Positions 10,499-19,000 are shown, counted from the first letter of the stretch. The stretch: 64,000 nt of DNA from Sphingomonas crocodyli (GCF_004005865.1 NZ_SACN01000001.1:124001-188000); one strand, 5' to 3'. Made by a program: numbers and translations. The notes: generated from the letters alone by a model not told the origin.

Positions 10499-10762
10499 TC
10501 AGTCGACGCGAACGCAGTTGGTGGAGAGTTGGCCGACAGCCGCGCTGATCATCCGGTGCGCGGCCTCGATCTTCTTGAACTCGGCGCCGCAGTCATAGGT
10601 GTCCGAACCTTCGGCCAAACAGGCGACATAGACGTTCATCGCCGTCTGCATCTCGCGCACCGCCGCATTATATTGCATCCGCGCCGCCGCGCAGTCCGCC
10701 TTGGCGAGCGCGGGCGCCGACAGCGACAGCGCGATAAGATAGGCGATCGTCCGGATCTTCAT
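10499..10762 (-). CDS. small secreted protein of unknown function
   Basis: An 87-residue protein starting MKIRTIAYLIALSLSAPALA, a clear signal peptide with predicted cleavage near ALA-KADC. The mature part has four cysteines (in DCAAAR, YVACLAEG, YDCGAEF and TNCVRV), enough for two disulfides, and is otherwise helical. I do not recognise a family. The ATG at 10762 is preferred to an in-frame TTG two codons upstream because the signal peptide starts at the ATG. It begins 2 nt after the stop of the exoribonuclease gene, so the two are one transcription unit. Confidence 0.7.
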   Translation of the reverse strand: MKIRTIAYLIALSLSAPALAKADCAAARMQYNAAVREMQTAMNVYVACLAEGSDTYDCGAEFKKIEAAHRMISAAVGQLSTNCVRVD

Positions 10763-10764
10763 GG

Positions 10765-11211
10765 TCAATCCAATGCCATCAGGTGATCGCGCAGCGCGCG
10801 GGCGTCATGGAGGGCGTTGTGCGGCACCGCGCTGTTGCGCGCAGTCGAAAAGCCGGGGGTACGGCGATATTCGAACGACAGGTTCGGCAGGTCGACCACC
10901 TCACGCTCGCTGATCAGCATCAGGCGGCAGAACAGGGCGATATCCTCGGGCCAGTCGGCGATGATGACGGGATCGGGATCGCCCCGCAGATAATTGGCGA
11001 TGTCATAGGCCGCCGCCTCGCGATCCAGCACATTGAGCAGCATCGGCGGCACCGATCGCAAATAGGGAACGACGTGGCGATCGACCCATTCCTCATAGGG
11101 ATGCTCGATCGGCAGGACGACATAATAGTCCTCACCGTCCTCCGCCGCGAGGCCGACGCTGATCAGTTCGCCCCCGAAGCCGTTGAACTCGGTGTCCAGA
11201 TAGTAGCGCAT
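10765..11211 (-). CDS. 3'-5' exonuclease/exoribonuclease of the RNase H fold
   Basis: A 148-residue protein with a DEDD-type exonuclease core: DTEFNGFGGELISVGLA at residues 6-22 provides the first Asp-Glu pair, IIADWPEDI the middle Asp, and HNALHDARALRDHL at the C terminus the last His and Asp. This arrangement matches the small 3'-5' exoribonuclease family similar to mycobacterial polyadenylate-specific exoribonuclease AS. The ATG at 11211 is preceded by GGTGGAGAG, a good Shine-Dalgarno. It likely acts on RNA 3' ends; DNA exonuclease activity cannot be excluded. The downstream secreted-protein gene follows after 2 nt. Confidence 0.85.
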   Translation of the reverse strand: MRYYLDTEFNGFGGELISVGLAAEDGEDYYVVLPIEHPYEEWVDRHVVPYLRSVPPMLLNVLDREAAAYDIANYLRGDPDPVIIADWPEDIALFCRLMLISEREVVDLPNLSFEYRRTPGFSTARNSAVPHNALHDARALRDHLMALD

Positions 11212-11223
11212 CTCTCCACCTAA

Positions 11224-11300
11224 CCGCTCGTGTCGAGCGAAGTCGAGACACGTTCGCGAACACCCAGCCAACGTGTCTCGACTTCGCTCGACACGAGCGG
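11224..11300. repeat. perfect 31-bp inverted repeat
   Basis: The arms 11224-11254 and 11270-11300 are exact reverse complements over 31 bases (arm starts CCGCTCGTGTCGAGCGAAGT) around a 15-nt spacer. It sits between the S1/P1 nuclease gene and the exoribonuclease gene on the minus strand. The sequence type recurs in sphingomonad intergenic regions. A poly-T is not adjacent, so a plain intrinsic terminator is unlikely. Confidence 0.9.
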
Positions 11301-11311
11301 AGTTGGGGAGG

Positions 11312-12166
11312 TTAGGACAACGCCTCGTTCAGCAGCCGCGCAAGCCGGATGCCGCCACGCGCGACCTGCAGGCGCAGGACCGGGATCAGCGCCTGGATTG
11401 TCTCGTTGGTCAACGTCGGCTTCTCCGCCGGGGAGGGACCGCAGCCGTCGCCGCCGAGCAGCGCGGCATAAGCGTCGTGCGCGACCTGCCAGCTTTCGCG
11501 GCTCCAATCCTCGACCGAGCCTTGCGCCATCGCCGGCCGATCGGCCGCGGGCACCTCGGCCAAAATCCCCATCGGCCCACCAACGGGAGTCGAGATCGCG
11601 CGATCGGCGAGCAGGCCATCCCAGATCGAATGGATGTTGGTGTTCTTCAACGCGCCGTAATTCGCCTTGGTATCGTTGCCGCCGCGATCGTGCCGGTCGC
11701 CGGCGTGGAGCGGCTGCGCCAGATCGCCCATGAAGTGGACGAGCAGCGCCAGCGCCTCGACGCGCACGCGGACGGGCTGGCTGCGATCCTTAAGCAGCCG
11801 CGCATTGCGCTCGATCTGTCGGGCGACGCAATTGCCGTCGGGGCAGGCCGCCTTCAGATCAAACGGCTTGCACACGTCCATATTTTGATAATGCCAGCTA
11901 TAAATATAGCTGAAGCGGTCGCGCATCGGCTTGATGCAGTCGGCCCAGACCGACGCCTGCTCGATCGTCTTGGCCGGGCAGGTCGGCGTTTCGAGCAGAG
12001 CCGATTTGGCGAGCAGCGCCTTTATCTCGGCGCGCGCCTTCGGGTTCACCTCGTGCAGCGCGATCGTCGCGACCGTCTCATGCCCATATTCCCACCAGGC
12101 ATAAGCGGGCGCGGCGGCAAGGAGGCTCGAAAGCCCGGCGATGAGGATGAGGATCAGGCGCGTCAC
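11312..12166 (-). CDS. S1/P1 family nuclease, secreted
   Basis: A 284-residue zinc-dependent nuclease. A signal peptide (TRLILILIAGLSSLLAAAPA) is followed by a predicted cleavage before WWEYGHETVATIA; the mature N-terminal Trp and the following His are zinc ligands in this family. Further signatures are SWHYQNMDVCKP and ALALLVHFMGDLAQPLHAGD with the ligand set His-x3-Asp and His. A GTG at 12166 is taken as start, since no in-frame ATG precedes the signal peptide and AAGGA lies just upstream. It probably degrades single-stranded nucleic acid or 3'-nucleotides in the periplasm or outside the cell. It is divergent from the PLD-like gene. Confidence 0.88.
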   Translation of the reverse strand: MTRLILILIAGLSSLLAAAPAYAWWEYGHETVATIALHEVNPKARAEIKALLAKSALLETPTCPAKTIEQASVWADCIKPMRDRFSYIYSWHYQNMDVCKPFDLKAACPDGNCVARQIERNARLLKDRSQPVRVRVEALALLVHFMGDLAQPLHAGDRHDRGGNDTKANYGALKNTNIHSIWDGLLADRAISTPVGGPMGILAEVPAADRPAMAQGSVEDWSRESWQVAHDAYAALLGGDGCGPSPAEKPTLTNETIQALIPVLRLQVARGGIRLARLLNEALS

Positions 12167-12223
12167 GATCCTTGCATTTAAGCCCGGTAGCGCGGATGTC
12201 GACGTGGTTTCGATGCGCAGGTG

Positions 12224-13459
12224 ATGACGATGACAACGATGTTCGGCCGTTTCTGCCTCGCGGCGACCGCGCTGTTGCTCCCGATCGGCGCGGCGCACGC
12301 CAAGTTCGAGATTCCGGGCTTCGAACTGGTCCACACCGCGCCCGTCGAAACCAGCCTCGCCACCGCCGACCTGCGCGATCCGACGACGGTGTGGTGCGAG
12401 ATGTTCGATGCCGCAAAGTCGACGATCGATATCGAGCAATTCTACATTTCCGGGCAGAGCGGCGAACCGCTCGACCGCGTGATCGCCTCGCTCGAGGCCG
12501 CGGGCAAACGCGGGGTGAAAATCCGCTTCCTGATGGAGGAGAAGGGGCAAGGCGCCTCCGATCAGGCGACGATCGACAAGGTGAAGGCGATCCCCAACCT
12601 GACCTTCCGGATGCTCAGCTGGGCCAAGGTCAACGGATCGGGCATCATCCACGCCAAATATTTCGTCGTCGACGGCAAGGCCGCATTCGTCGGCAGCCAG
12701 AATTTCGATTGGCGCGCGCTCAAGCATATCGACGAGACCGGGCTGAAGATCACGCAGGCCAAGATGGTCGGCCAGCTGCAGCGCATCTTCGACCATGACT
12801 GGGCCGCCGTGCCGCTGACCATCGCCGGCCAGCCGGTGCCCAGGCTGCGCGACACCATCTATGCGCCGATCGACGCCAAGGCGTTCCTCGTCGCCAGCCC
12901 CAATGCCTATGACCCCGCCGACGTGGCGGACTCACAGGCCGCGCTCGTCAAGCTGATCGGCGCGGCGAAGCGCGAGATAAGGGTCGAGGTGATGGAATAT
13001 TCGGCCAACGCCTTCGGCGGCGGCACCTACACCGTGATCGACGACGCGCTGCGCGCTGCGGCCGAACGCGGGGTGAAGGTACAGCTGCTCGTCGCCGACT
13101 GGACGATGTGGCCGAACAACCTGCCCAGCCTCGAACGGCTCGACAATCTGCCGACCGCCGAGGTGCGGGTCGCGTCGATCCCGCAGGCATCGACCGGCTT
13201 CATCCCCTTCACGCGCGTCGTCCACACCAAGGTGATGACGATCGACGACGAGATCGCATGGGTCGGCACGAGCAACTGGGAAGGCGGCTATCTCGATAAT
13301 TCGCGCAACCTCGAGATCGTGCTGCGCGATCGGACAATGGCGAAGCGGCTCGGCGCAATGGAGACCCGTTTGTGGGATTCCCCCTACGCCAAGCCCTTCG
13401 CGCAAGCGAAGCTGATCCCGCGGCCAAATACCAAGGAAGCGGCCGCGGCGGCGAACTGA
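12224..13459 (+). CDS. phospholipase D-like protein with two HKD motifs, secreted
   Basis: A protein of about 411 residues with an N-terminal signal peptide (FCLAATALLLPIGAAHA) and two catalytic HKD motifs: HAKYFVVDGKAAFVGSQNFD near residue 143 and HTKVMTIDDEIAWVGTSNWE near residue 338, each with the His-x-Lys-x4-Asp core and a downstream Ser/Asn region. Such proteins include cardiolipin synthases, endonucleases and human PLD3/4-like enzymes; the soluble exported form here fits a periplasmic phosphodiesterase. Several ATGs are clustered at 12224, 12230 and 12239; any keeps the signal peptide. It is divergent from the S1/P1 nuclease, so the pair could act on extracellular nucleic acid together. 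Confidence 0.88.
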   Translation: MTMTTMFGRFCLAATALLLPIGAAHAKFEIPGFELVHTAPVETSLATADLRDPTTVWCEMFDAAKSTIDIEQFYISGQSGEPLDRVIASLEAAGKRGVKIRFLMEEKGQGASDQATIDKVKAIPNLTFRMLSWAKVNGSGIIHAKYFVVDGKAAFVGSQNFDWRALKHIDETGLKITQAKMVGQLQRIFDHDWAAVPLTIAGQPVPRLRDTIYAPIDAKAFLVASPNAYDPADVADSQAALVKLIGAAKREIRVEVMEYSANAFGGGTYTVIDDALRAAAERGVKVQLLVADWTMWPNNLPSLERLDNLPTAEVRVASIPQASTGFIPFTRVVHTKVMTIDDEIAWVGTSNWEGGYLDNSRNLEIVLRDRTMAKRLGAMETRLWDSPYAKPFAQAKLIPRPNTKEAAAAAN

Positions 13460-13470
13460 CCACTCAAGAT

Positions 13471-13601
13471 CCTCCCCCGGCGGGGGAGGTGGCAGTCCGC
13501 AGGACTGACGGAGGGGTATTGGCCGGCAGCGAACCGCCAAGCCTCAAATACCCCTCCACCGCTTCGCGGTCCCCCTCCCCCTCCGGGGGAGGATTTATCG
13601 G
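13471..13601. repeat. GC-rich interspersed palindromic repeat
   Basis: The segment opens with CCTCCCCCGGCGGGGGAGG (13471-13489), has GGAGGGGTATT at 13511-13521 and the inverse AAATACCCCTCC at 13547-13558, and closes with CCCTCCCCCTCCGGGGGAGG (13573-13592). It is a composite of nested inverted repeats between convergent genes, of a type widespread in sphingomonad intergenic regions. It may also stop transcription from both sides, but no T-run is present. Confidence 0.75.
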
Positions 13602-14558
13602 TCACTCATCCCCGTAGAGTGCGACCTGCGGTTCGCCGCCCGCCGCCACGCGGCCGCGATACATGCCGGCGCTGTTGAAGCACCAGCCGCCAGCACCATC
13701 ATGACCAACCGCGATGATCCCGCCGGTGCCGCCGAGCGCGCCGATCTCCCCGATCGTCGCGACCGCGGCCGCGCCCAGCGCCTCGCCCGCCAGCCGCACC
13801 CGGCTCGACACCTCATGGCCTGCCCCCACGCGAATGAAATGCTCGCCGGAGCCAGTGCAGGAGATGGCGGCACCGCGATCGTCGGCCCAGGTGCCGGCTC
13901 CGATCACCGGCGAATCGCCGATCCGGTTCCAGCGCTTGCCGGTCAGCCCCCCGGTCGAGGTCGCCGCCGCCAGATGGCCCTCAGCGTCGCGCGCCACAGC
14001 ACCCACCGTCCCATATTTCAGATCGGCATCGAAGCGCCCGCCCGCGCGCAGTTCCTCATATTGGCGCCAGCGTTCGTCGGTGTGGAACCAGGCGGGCGGC
14101 GCCTGTTCGATGTCATGTTCCGCCCCGAAACGATCGGCGCCCGCGCCGGTCAGCATCGCATGCGGGCTTTTCTCCATCACCGCACGCGCCAGCGTGACCG
14201 GGTGGCGGCTGTGCGTCACCGCGCTCACCGCGCCCGCATCGCGATTGCTGCCGTCCATGATCGCGGCATCGAGTTCGTTGACGCCTTCGGCGGTGAACAC
14301 CGCGCCGCGCCCGGCGTTGAAATTGGGATCATCCTCCAGCACACGCACCGCAGCCTCGACCGCGTCGAGCGCGCTGCCGCCGCCCGACAGGATCGCCGAT
14401 CCCGCCGCCAGCGCGGCATTCAGCGCCGCGCGCACTGCGACGTCGACCGCCGGGTCGAGCGTGTCGCGCCTGATCTGCCCGGCGCCGCCATGAACCACGA
14501 GCGTCCAGCCCGCATCCGGGGCGCTCCATTGCGATGTGATGCTGCGATCTGCCGTCAC
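13602..14558 (-). CDS. isoaspartyl peptidase/L-asparaginase (Ntn hydrolase)
   Basis: A protein of about 318 residues of the plant-type asparaginase family, autocleaved to alpha and beta chains. The N-terminal WTLVVHGGAGQI and DDPNFNAGRGAVFT with NELDAAIMDG are alpha-chain signatures; cleavage is expected before the nucleophile Thr in KYGTVGAVA, followed by AATSTGGLTGKRWNRIGDSP. It hydrolyses beta-aspartyl dipeptides and asparagine. No ATG is available in the right place; a GTG at 14558 with GGAAAG upstream is chosen, with a TTG at 14567 as alternative. Downstream on the opposite strand lies the PLD-like gene across a palindromic repeat. Confidence 0.9.
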   Translation of the reverse strand: MTADRSITSQWSAPDAGWTLVVHGGAGQIRRDTLDPAVDVAVRAALNAALAAGSAILSGGGSALDAVEAAVRVLEDDPNFNAGRGAVFTAEGVNELDAAIMDGSNRDAGAVSAVTHSRHPVTLARAVMEKSPHAMLTGAGADRFGAEHDIEQAPPAWFHTDERWRQYEELRAGGRFDADLKYGTVGAVARDAEGHLAAATSTGGLTGKRWNRIGDSPVIGAGTWADDRGAAISCTGSGEHFIRVGAGHEVSSRVRLAGEALGAAAVATIGEIGALGGTGGIIAVGHDGAGGWCFNSAGMYRGRVAAGGEPQVALYGDE

Positions 14559-14650
14559 GCTTTCCAAAACCTTCGATTGTTGGGAATGCCTTCAAACAGG
14601 CACGTGAAACGCCTATAGCGGCGATGAGGTAGCTTTCAGAACGGAAAAGC

Positions 14651-15781
14651 ATGTCGGTTCGTCCCTGGCGCGATATTGCGCGCCGCCAGTCGCGTCAGAT
14701 CATGGTGGGCAATGTCGCTGTCGGCGGCGGCGCGCCCGTCACCGTCCAGACGATGACCAACACCCCTACCGACGACGTCAAAGCGACGATCGACCAGATC
14801 CGCCGGTGCGAGGATGCGGGCGCCGACATCATCCGCGTCTCCTGCCCCGACGAGGCATCGACCGCCGCGCTCAAGCAGATCGTGCGCGCCGCGCGCGTGC
14901 CGATCGTCGCCGACATCCACTTCCATTATAAACGCGCGCTGGAAGCCGCCGATGCCGGTGCTGCCTGCCTGCGCATCAACCCCGGCAATATCGGGTCCGA
15001 AGCGCGCGTGGCCGAAGTCGTCCGCGCCGCCAAGGCGAACGGCTGTGCGATCCGCATCGGCGTCAATGCCGGCAGCCTCGAAAAGGATTTGCTCGAAAAA
15101 TATGGCGAGCCGTGCCCCGAGGCGCTCGTCGAAAGCGCGCTCGACCATATCAAGCTGCTGCAGGATCAGGATTTCCACGAATATAAGGTCGCAGTGAAGG
15201 CGTCGGACGTCTTCCTTGCCGTCTCGGCCTATATGGGCCTGGCCGAAGCGGTCGATTGCCCGCTGCATCTGGGTATCACCGAGGCGGGCGGGCTGATCGG
15301 CGGCACGGTCAAGTCGGCGATCGGCATCGGCAACCTGTTGTGGGCGGGGATCGGCGACACGATCCGCGTCTCGCTCTCGGCCGAGCCGGAAGAGGAAGTC
15401 CGCGTGGGCTTCGAAATACTGAAGGCATTGGGCATCCGCAATCGCGGCGTCCGCGTCGTCTCCTGCCCCAGCTGCGCGCGGCAGGGCTTCGACGTGATCC
15501 GCACCGTCCAGACGCTCGAGGAACGGCTCCAGCATATCCGCGTCCCGCTCTCGCTCTCGGTGCTCGGCTGCGTCGTCAACGGCCCCGGCGAAGCGCGCGA
15601 AACCGACATCGGCCTGACCGGTGGCGGCAATGGCAAGCACATGGTCTATCTGTCCGGCGTCACCGATCACACGGTACAGGACGAAGGCATGGTCGACCAT
15701 ATCGTCAAGCTGGTCGAAGCCAAGGCGGCGGAGATTGAAGCGGCCGAAGCGGCAGCGAGCGCGGCCCAGGCGGCGGAGTGA
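14651..15781 (+). CDS. ispG: 4-hydroxy-3-methylbut-2-enyl diphosphate synthase
   Basis: A 376-residue [4Fe-4S] enzyme of the MEP isoprenoid pathway that converts MEcPP to HMBPP. Visible signatures are [20 protein letters not shown] near the N terminus, the TIM-barrel motif [12 protein letters not shown] and RINPGNIGS, and the C-terminal cluster ligands [10 protein letters not shown] and [11 protein letters not shown] with the ligating Glu nearby. Length fits the short bacterial form. The tail is Ala/Glu-rich and probably variable. Confidently assigned; whether electrons come from flavodoxin or ferredoxin is not visible. Confidence 0.97.
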   Translation: MSVRPWRDIARRQSRQIMVGNVAVGGGAPVTVQTMTNTPTDDVKATIDQIRRCEDAGADIIRVSCPDEASTAALKQIVRAARVPIVADIHFHYKRALEAADAGAACLRINPGNIGSEARVAEVVRAAKANGCAIRIGVNAGSLEKDLLEKYGEPCPEALVESALDHIKLLQDQDFHEYKVAVKASDVFLAVSAYMGLAEAVDCPLHLGITEAGGLIGGTVKSAIGIGNLLWAGIGDTIRVSLSAEPEEEVRVGFEILKALGIRNRGVRVVSCPSCARQGFDVIRTVQTLEERLQHIRVPLSLSVLGCVVNGPGEARETDIGLTGGGNGKHMVYLSGVTDHTVQDEGMVDHIVKLVEAKAAEIEAAEAAASAAQAAE

Positions 15782-15789
15782 TCCTACGC

Positions 15790-15886
15790 CCGTCGCTCCA
15801 GCGAAGGCTGGAGCCCATGTCTGTCATCACCAGCGGCATCGCCCGCCAAAAGAGCGATAGGCCCCAGCCTCCGCTGGGGCGACGGC
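15790..15886. repeat. palindromic repeat with compensated mismatches
   Basis: Arms 15790-15815 (CCGTCGCTCCAGCGAAGGCT and on) and 15861-15886 (ending GCTGGGGCGACGG) pair over 26 bp with a few mismatches, around a 45-nt spacer. The right arm ends one base before the ATG of the DMT transporter gene, so it may fold over that gene's Shine-Dalgarno region. Confidence 0.75.
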
Positions 15887-15887
15887 T

Positions 15888-16778
15888 ATGAGGCAAACGC
15901 CCACCATCATCGCCTTCGCGGTCGCCTGTCTCGGCATCGCGGTCTTTTCGTCGATGGATGCGGTGGTGAAGCACCTCAGCCTCGCTATCGGTACCTACAA
16001 TACCTTGCTGTGGCGCAGTCTGGCCGGCGTACCGATGACGCTCAGCCCCTGGCTGCTGCGCCGACCGACATGGCCGCAGGGGAAGGTGCTGCGCATCCAT
16101 ATCGAGCGCGGGCTGGTCGCCGCGTTGATGGCGGTGCTGTTCTTCTGGGGGCTGGCGCGCACGCCGATGGCGCAGGCGATCGCCTTGACCTTCATCTCGC
16201 CGCTGATCGCGCAGGGGCTGGCCGTCGTGCTGCTCAAGGAAAGGCTGCGGCGCGGGGCGATGCTCGGTTCGGCCCTCGCGCTCGTCGGCGTGATCGTGAT
16301 CCTGTCCGGGCAGGCGATGAAGGCGATGGATGCCGAGGCGGCGCTCGGCGCCGTTGCCGTCGTGCTGTCGGCGGTGGCCTATGCCTATAACATCATCCTG
16401 ATGCGGCGGCAGTCGCAGGTGGCCGACGCTTACGAAGTCGCCTTTTTCCAGAACGGCATCGTCGCGATCGTGCTGGCCTGCGCGATGCCGTGGATGGCCG
16501 AACTGCCGCCCGCGCCGCACTGGCCCGCGATCATCGCCGCCGCCGCGCTCGCCAGCTTTTCGCTGTTCCTGCTCAGTTGGGCCTATGCCCGTGCCGAGGC
16601 GAGCTATCTCGCGCCTGTCGAGTTCACCGCCTTCGTCTGGGCAAGCCTGTGGGGATTTGTCGTGTTCGGCGAGCATGTGCGGCTGACCACGGTTGCGGGC
16701 GCCGCCTTGATCATCGGCGGCTGCCTGATCGCCGCACGGTCGCCCGCCAATCTGCCCGAAAGAGACATACTGCCATGA
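15888..16778 (+). CDS. DMT superfamily (EamA) transporter
   Basis: A 296-residue membrane protein with about ten hydrophobic segments arranged as two EamA repeats. The first repeat starts TIIAFAVACLGIAVFSSMDA and includes FFWGLARTPMAQAIALTFIS; the second contains LAIVLACAMPW-like and LLSWAYARAEASYLAPVEFT, ending FGEHVRLTTVAGAALIIGGC. It belongs to the RhaT/EamA drug/metabolite exporters; substrate unknown (S-adenosylmethionine-like, amino acid or nucleotide permeases are all known members). Its stop overlaps the start of the following GNAT gene (ATGA). Confidence 0.9.
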   Translation: MRQTPTIIAFAVACLGIAVFSSMDAVVKHLSLAIGTYNTLLWRSLAGVPMTLSPWLLRRPTWPQGKVLRIHIERGLVAALMAVLFFWGLARTPMAQAIALTFISPLIAQGLAVVLLKERLRRGAMLGSALALVGVIVILSGQAMKAMDAEAALGAVAVVLSAVAYAYNIILMRRQSQVADAYEVAFFQNGIVAIVLACAMPWMAELPPAPHWPAIIAAAALASFSLFLLSWAYARAEASYLAPVEFTAFVWASLWGFVVFGEHVRLTTVAGAALIIGGCLIAARSPANLPERDILP

Positions 16779-17257
16779 CCTTGATCATCCGCCCCGCGCA
16801 TCCCGGCGACGAGGGCGACATCCTGCGCCTGATCCATGCGCTCGCCGATTATGAGAATGAGCCCGATGCGGTGGAAGCGACCGAGGAGGGGTTGGCCGCG
16901 CATTTCTTCGGCCCCGATCCAAAAGTGTTCGCGCATGTCGCCGAACAGGACGGACATGTCGTCGGCATTGCGGTGTGGTTCTTCAACTTCTCCACCTGGA
17001 CCGGGCGGCACGGAATCTATCTGGAGGATTTGTTCGTCGATCCCGCGGCGCGGGGCGGCGGGATCGCGCGCAAGCTGTTCGAAGCGATGGCGGCCGAGGC
17101 CGAGGTGCGGAATTGCGCGCGGATCGACTGGCAGGTGCTCGACTGGAACGAGCTGGGCAAAGGCCTCTACCGCCGCCTCGGCGCGCGGCACAAGGCGGGG
17201 TGGGAGCCGTGGCGGATCGACGGCGACGCGCTCACCGCTTTGCTAACGCCCAACTAA
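16775..17257 (+). CDS. GNAT acetyltransferase, SSAT-like
   Basis: A 160-residue N-acetyltransferase resembling the diamine/spermidine acetyltransferase branch: FNFSTWTGRHGIYLEDLFVD and then the acetyl-CoA loop ARGGGIARKLFEAMA, followed by VLDWNELGKGLYRRLGARH, in which the conserved catalytic-type Tyr is visible. The pattern YLEDLFV-x2-RG-x-G is typical of SSAT homologues, but polyamine as the actual substrate is inference. It overlaps the DMT transporter gene by 4 nt, so an export-plus-modification pair is possible. Confidence 0.87.
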   Translation: MTLIIRPAHPGDEGDILRLIHALADYENEPDAVEATEEGLAAHFFGPDPKVFAHVAEQDGHVVGIAVWFFNFSTWTGRHGIYLEDLFVDPAARGGGIARKLFEAMAAEAEVRNCARIDWQVLDWNELGKGLYRRLGARHKAGWEPWRIDGDALTALLTPN

Positions 17258-17327
17258 CCACGATCGGCAAGCCGGCGGAAATCATCCGAAAGTAGCACCG
17301 CGCAAACGGTTTCGGAGAGATGCCATA

Positions 17328-17783
17328 ATGAGCCGCACTGCCAATTTGCGCCGCCAGCACGATGCCGCCGTCATCATCGTCGGGGAGATCAACAACCTTC
17401 TGCTGGCGCGGCCCGGCATCGAAGCGCGCGACGGCGCCTTTCAGGCGAGCCTGCTTCTCGCCAAGTTGACCGGCCTGCTCCGCATCCACTTCGCGCAGGA
17501 GGACCGGCAGCTCTATCCGTCGCTGATGGCGTCGGGCCGCGGCGGCGTCGCCGAAATCGCGCGCCGTTTCTTCGAAGAGATGGGCGATCTGGGCCAGGCC
17601 TATGGCGCCTTCGCCCAGCGCTGGGAGTCCGCGACGCAGATTCTGAACGATCCCCGTGGCTTCCGTCGCGAATCGAAGGTGATTTTCACCGCGCTTGCCG
17701 ACCGAATCACCCGCGAGAATGAGCAGCTCTATCCGCATGCCGACGCCGCAATCGATACCGATGCTTCGTTGCGTGCCGCATAA
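17328..17783 (+). CDS. hemerythrin HHE-domain protein
   Basis: A 151-residue four-helix protein with the spacing of hemerythrin-like domains: RRQHDAAVIIVGEI at residues 8-21, RIHFAQEDRQLYPSLM at 52-67 (His, Glu ligands) and ENEQLYPHADA near 130-140. It should bind a di-iron centre and could sense or store oxygen or NO, or act in iron/oxidative stress. Its C terminus is short, without an effector domain. The 70 bp upstream contains GGAGAG before the ATG. Downstream is a 250-bp non-coding stretch with a perfect 12-bp inverted repeat. Confidence 0.8.
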   Translation: MSRTANLRRQHDAAVIIVGEINNLLLARPGIEARDGAFQASLLLAKLTGLLRIHFAQEDRQLYPSLMASGRGGVAEIARRFFEEMGDLGQAYGAFAQRWESATQILNDPRGFRRESKVIFTALADRITRENEQLYPHADAAIDTDASLRAA

Positions 17784-17860
17784 GGCGCTTTGATACCCAT
17801 CGAAATGATTGAGACTCGCGCATTGAGCAGTCCGCATCTCAAACTTTGATACCGCGTAAC

Positions 17861-17892
17861 CGTTACACGGCCCCAAAAACGGCCGTGTAACG
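17861..17892. repeat. perfect 12-bp inverted repeat upstream of HTH regulator
   Basis: CGTTACACGGCC (17861-17872) and GGCCGTGTAACG (17881-17892) are exact complements around CCAAAAAC. It lies 77 bp after the hemerythrin stop and about 140 bp before the HTH-regulator ATG, in an otherwise featureless 250-bp gap (17784-18033). No T-run follows, so an operator or processing stem-loop is more likely than a terminator. Confidence 0.6.
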
Positions 17893-18033
17893 ATCCGCAG
17901 GGCCGCTGCACGTCCCAAAAGCCGAAAACACCCCAGCTTTTCGTTCCCAAATGCGAATTTGAGCGCGTTCTGGTGGAACCCGGGCCGCTTTAAGTGTATT
18001 GCCTGAGTCGCGCACTATCGAGCTTTGGGGCCC

Positions 18034-18567
18034 ATGATCACCGACCCAGTCTCAAAATTGACCGAGGGTCAGCGCGCCTGTTTACGGCGTGTGCTGCTCC
18101 ATATGTCGTCCAAGGACATTGCGCGCGAGCTCGATATCTCTCCGCACACGGTCGATCAGCGGCTTCGCGTCGCAATCCAGACGCTGGGCGTCAGCAGCCG
18201 GTTCGAAGCGGCCCGCCTGCTCGCGCAACACGAGCGCCCCGATCTATATCAAGCGCCCGTATATCAAACACCGCACATTGCTCCCAACCCCCGTCATCCC
18301 ATCATGGGCTCGTCGGGCAGTCATGAGGATCGACGCTATGGCCAGCCTTACGGAGCAGATCAGCTCCGTGAGGAACAGGTCGCCTTCCGGGCGACCCCCT
18401 GGCACTTCGCGCCGCCCCTCCGGCTCCCGATGCCGATGGTGGGAGGAGACAGGAATGATCTCGGCACCTTGCCGAGGGTTGCATGGATCGGTGGCATCGC
18501 CATCGGAACCGCGCTCTCGTTTGGAGCCCTGATCGCCGGTCTCGATGCGCTCTCGCGGTTGCTCTAG
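18034..18567 (+). CDS. membrane-anchored LuxR-type HTH protein
   Basis: A 177-residue protein. Residues about 8-66 form a GerE/LuxR-type HTH (LTEGQRACLRRVLLHMSSKD, ARELDISPHTVDQRLRVAIQ then LGVSSRFEAARLLAQHE). A low-complexity linker of about 80 residues follows, then a single C-terminal TM segment (VAWIGGIAIGTALSFGALIA plus GLDALSRLL). The family with this layout is, from memory, frequent in Sphingomonadales, with no established function. There is no receiver or ligand domain, so the DNA-binding head appears tethered to the inner membrane. The ATG at 18034 is chosen over an in-frame TTG three codons earlier. It precedes a 115-aa protein, a TM protein and a RadC/JAB gene on the same strand. 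Confidence 0.8.
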   Translation: MITDPVSKLTEGQRACLRRVLLHMSSKDIARELDISPHTVDQRLRVAIQTLGVSSRFEAARLLAQHERPDLYQAPVYQTPHIAPNPRHPIMGSSGSHEDRRYGQPYGADQLREEQVAFRATPWHFAPPLRLPMPMVGGDRNDLGTLPRVAWIGGIAIGTALSFGALIAGLDALSRLL

Positions 18568-18652
18568 GCACTCCGCAAAAGCGTCTCCCTTCAAAAGGTT
18601 CGACTTTTAATCGACGCGCTGCCGCAGGGGGCGGCGCGAGAGGGAGACTCAC

Positions 18653-19000
18653 ATGCTCGTCAAGCGCCGCAACGCCGCCCAGGAAGTCGCCAACCGTCTG
18701 ATGGCCGCCGAAGAGGCGATCGACGCCGCACTCGCCGCCGTCGCCGAACTTTCGGGCTATCTGCCGGTCGCGCGCTGCGAGGCCAATCTGGCCGCCTGTG
18801 TCGGCCAGGAAGCCTTCGAAGGCGCCGCCGAGACCTTCGCGTCGCTGATCCGCGCCCGCCGCAACATCGTCGATACCCACGCGTCGCTCGCCGTGACCAA
18901 GGATCAGATCGGCCTGCGCACCGTGGCGCTGGGTGGCCTCGCCGAGAAGGCCGAGCATCGCAATGGCGGCCTGTCGGTCGTCGAGCGGACCGCCGCCTGA
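18653..19000 (+). CDS. conserved-looking 115-aa protein of unknown function
   Basis: A helical 115-residue protein, starting MLVKRRNAAQEVANRLMAAE, with alternating Ala/Leu/Glu patterns consistent with a long amphipathic helix pair and no signal peptide or TM. One Cys in each of ARCEAN and AACVGQ. A good Shine-Dalgarno (AGAGGGAGACTCAC) precedes the ATG. It lies 85 bp after the HTH-TM gene and 67 bp before the TM protein gene. I do not recognise a family with an assigned function. Confidence 0.7.
   Translation: MLVKRRNAAQEVANRLMAAEEAIDAALAAVAELSGYLPVARCEANLAACVGQEAFEGAAETFASLIRARRNIVDTHASLAVTKDQIGLRTVALGGLAEKAEHRNGGLSVVERTAA

Noticed and set aside
17966..17995. Possible EcfG-type promoter (GGAAC with a weak -10) before the HTH-TM gene
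   Set aside because: The -10 does not fit the CGTT-type consensus at the expected spacing.
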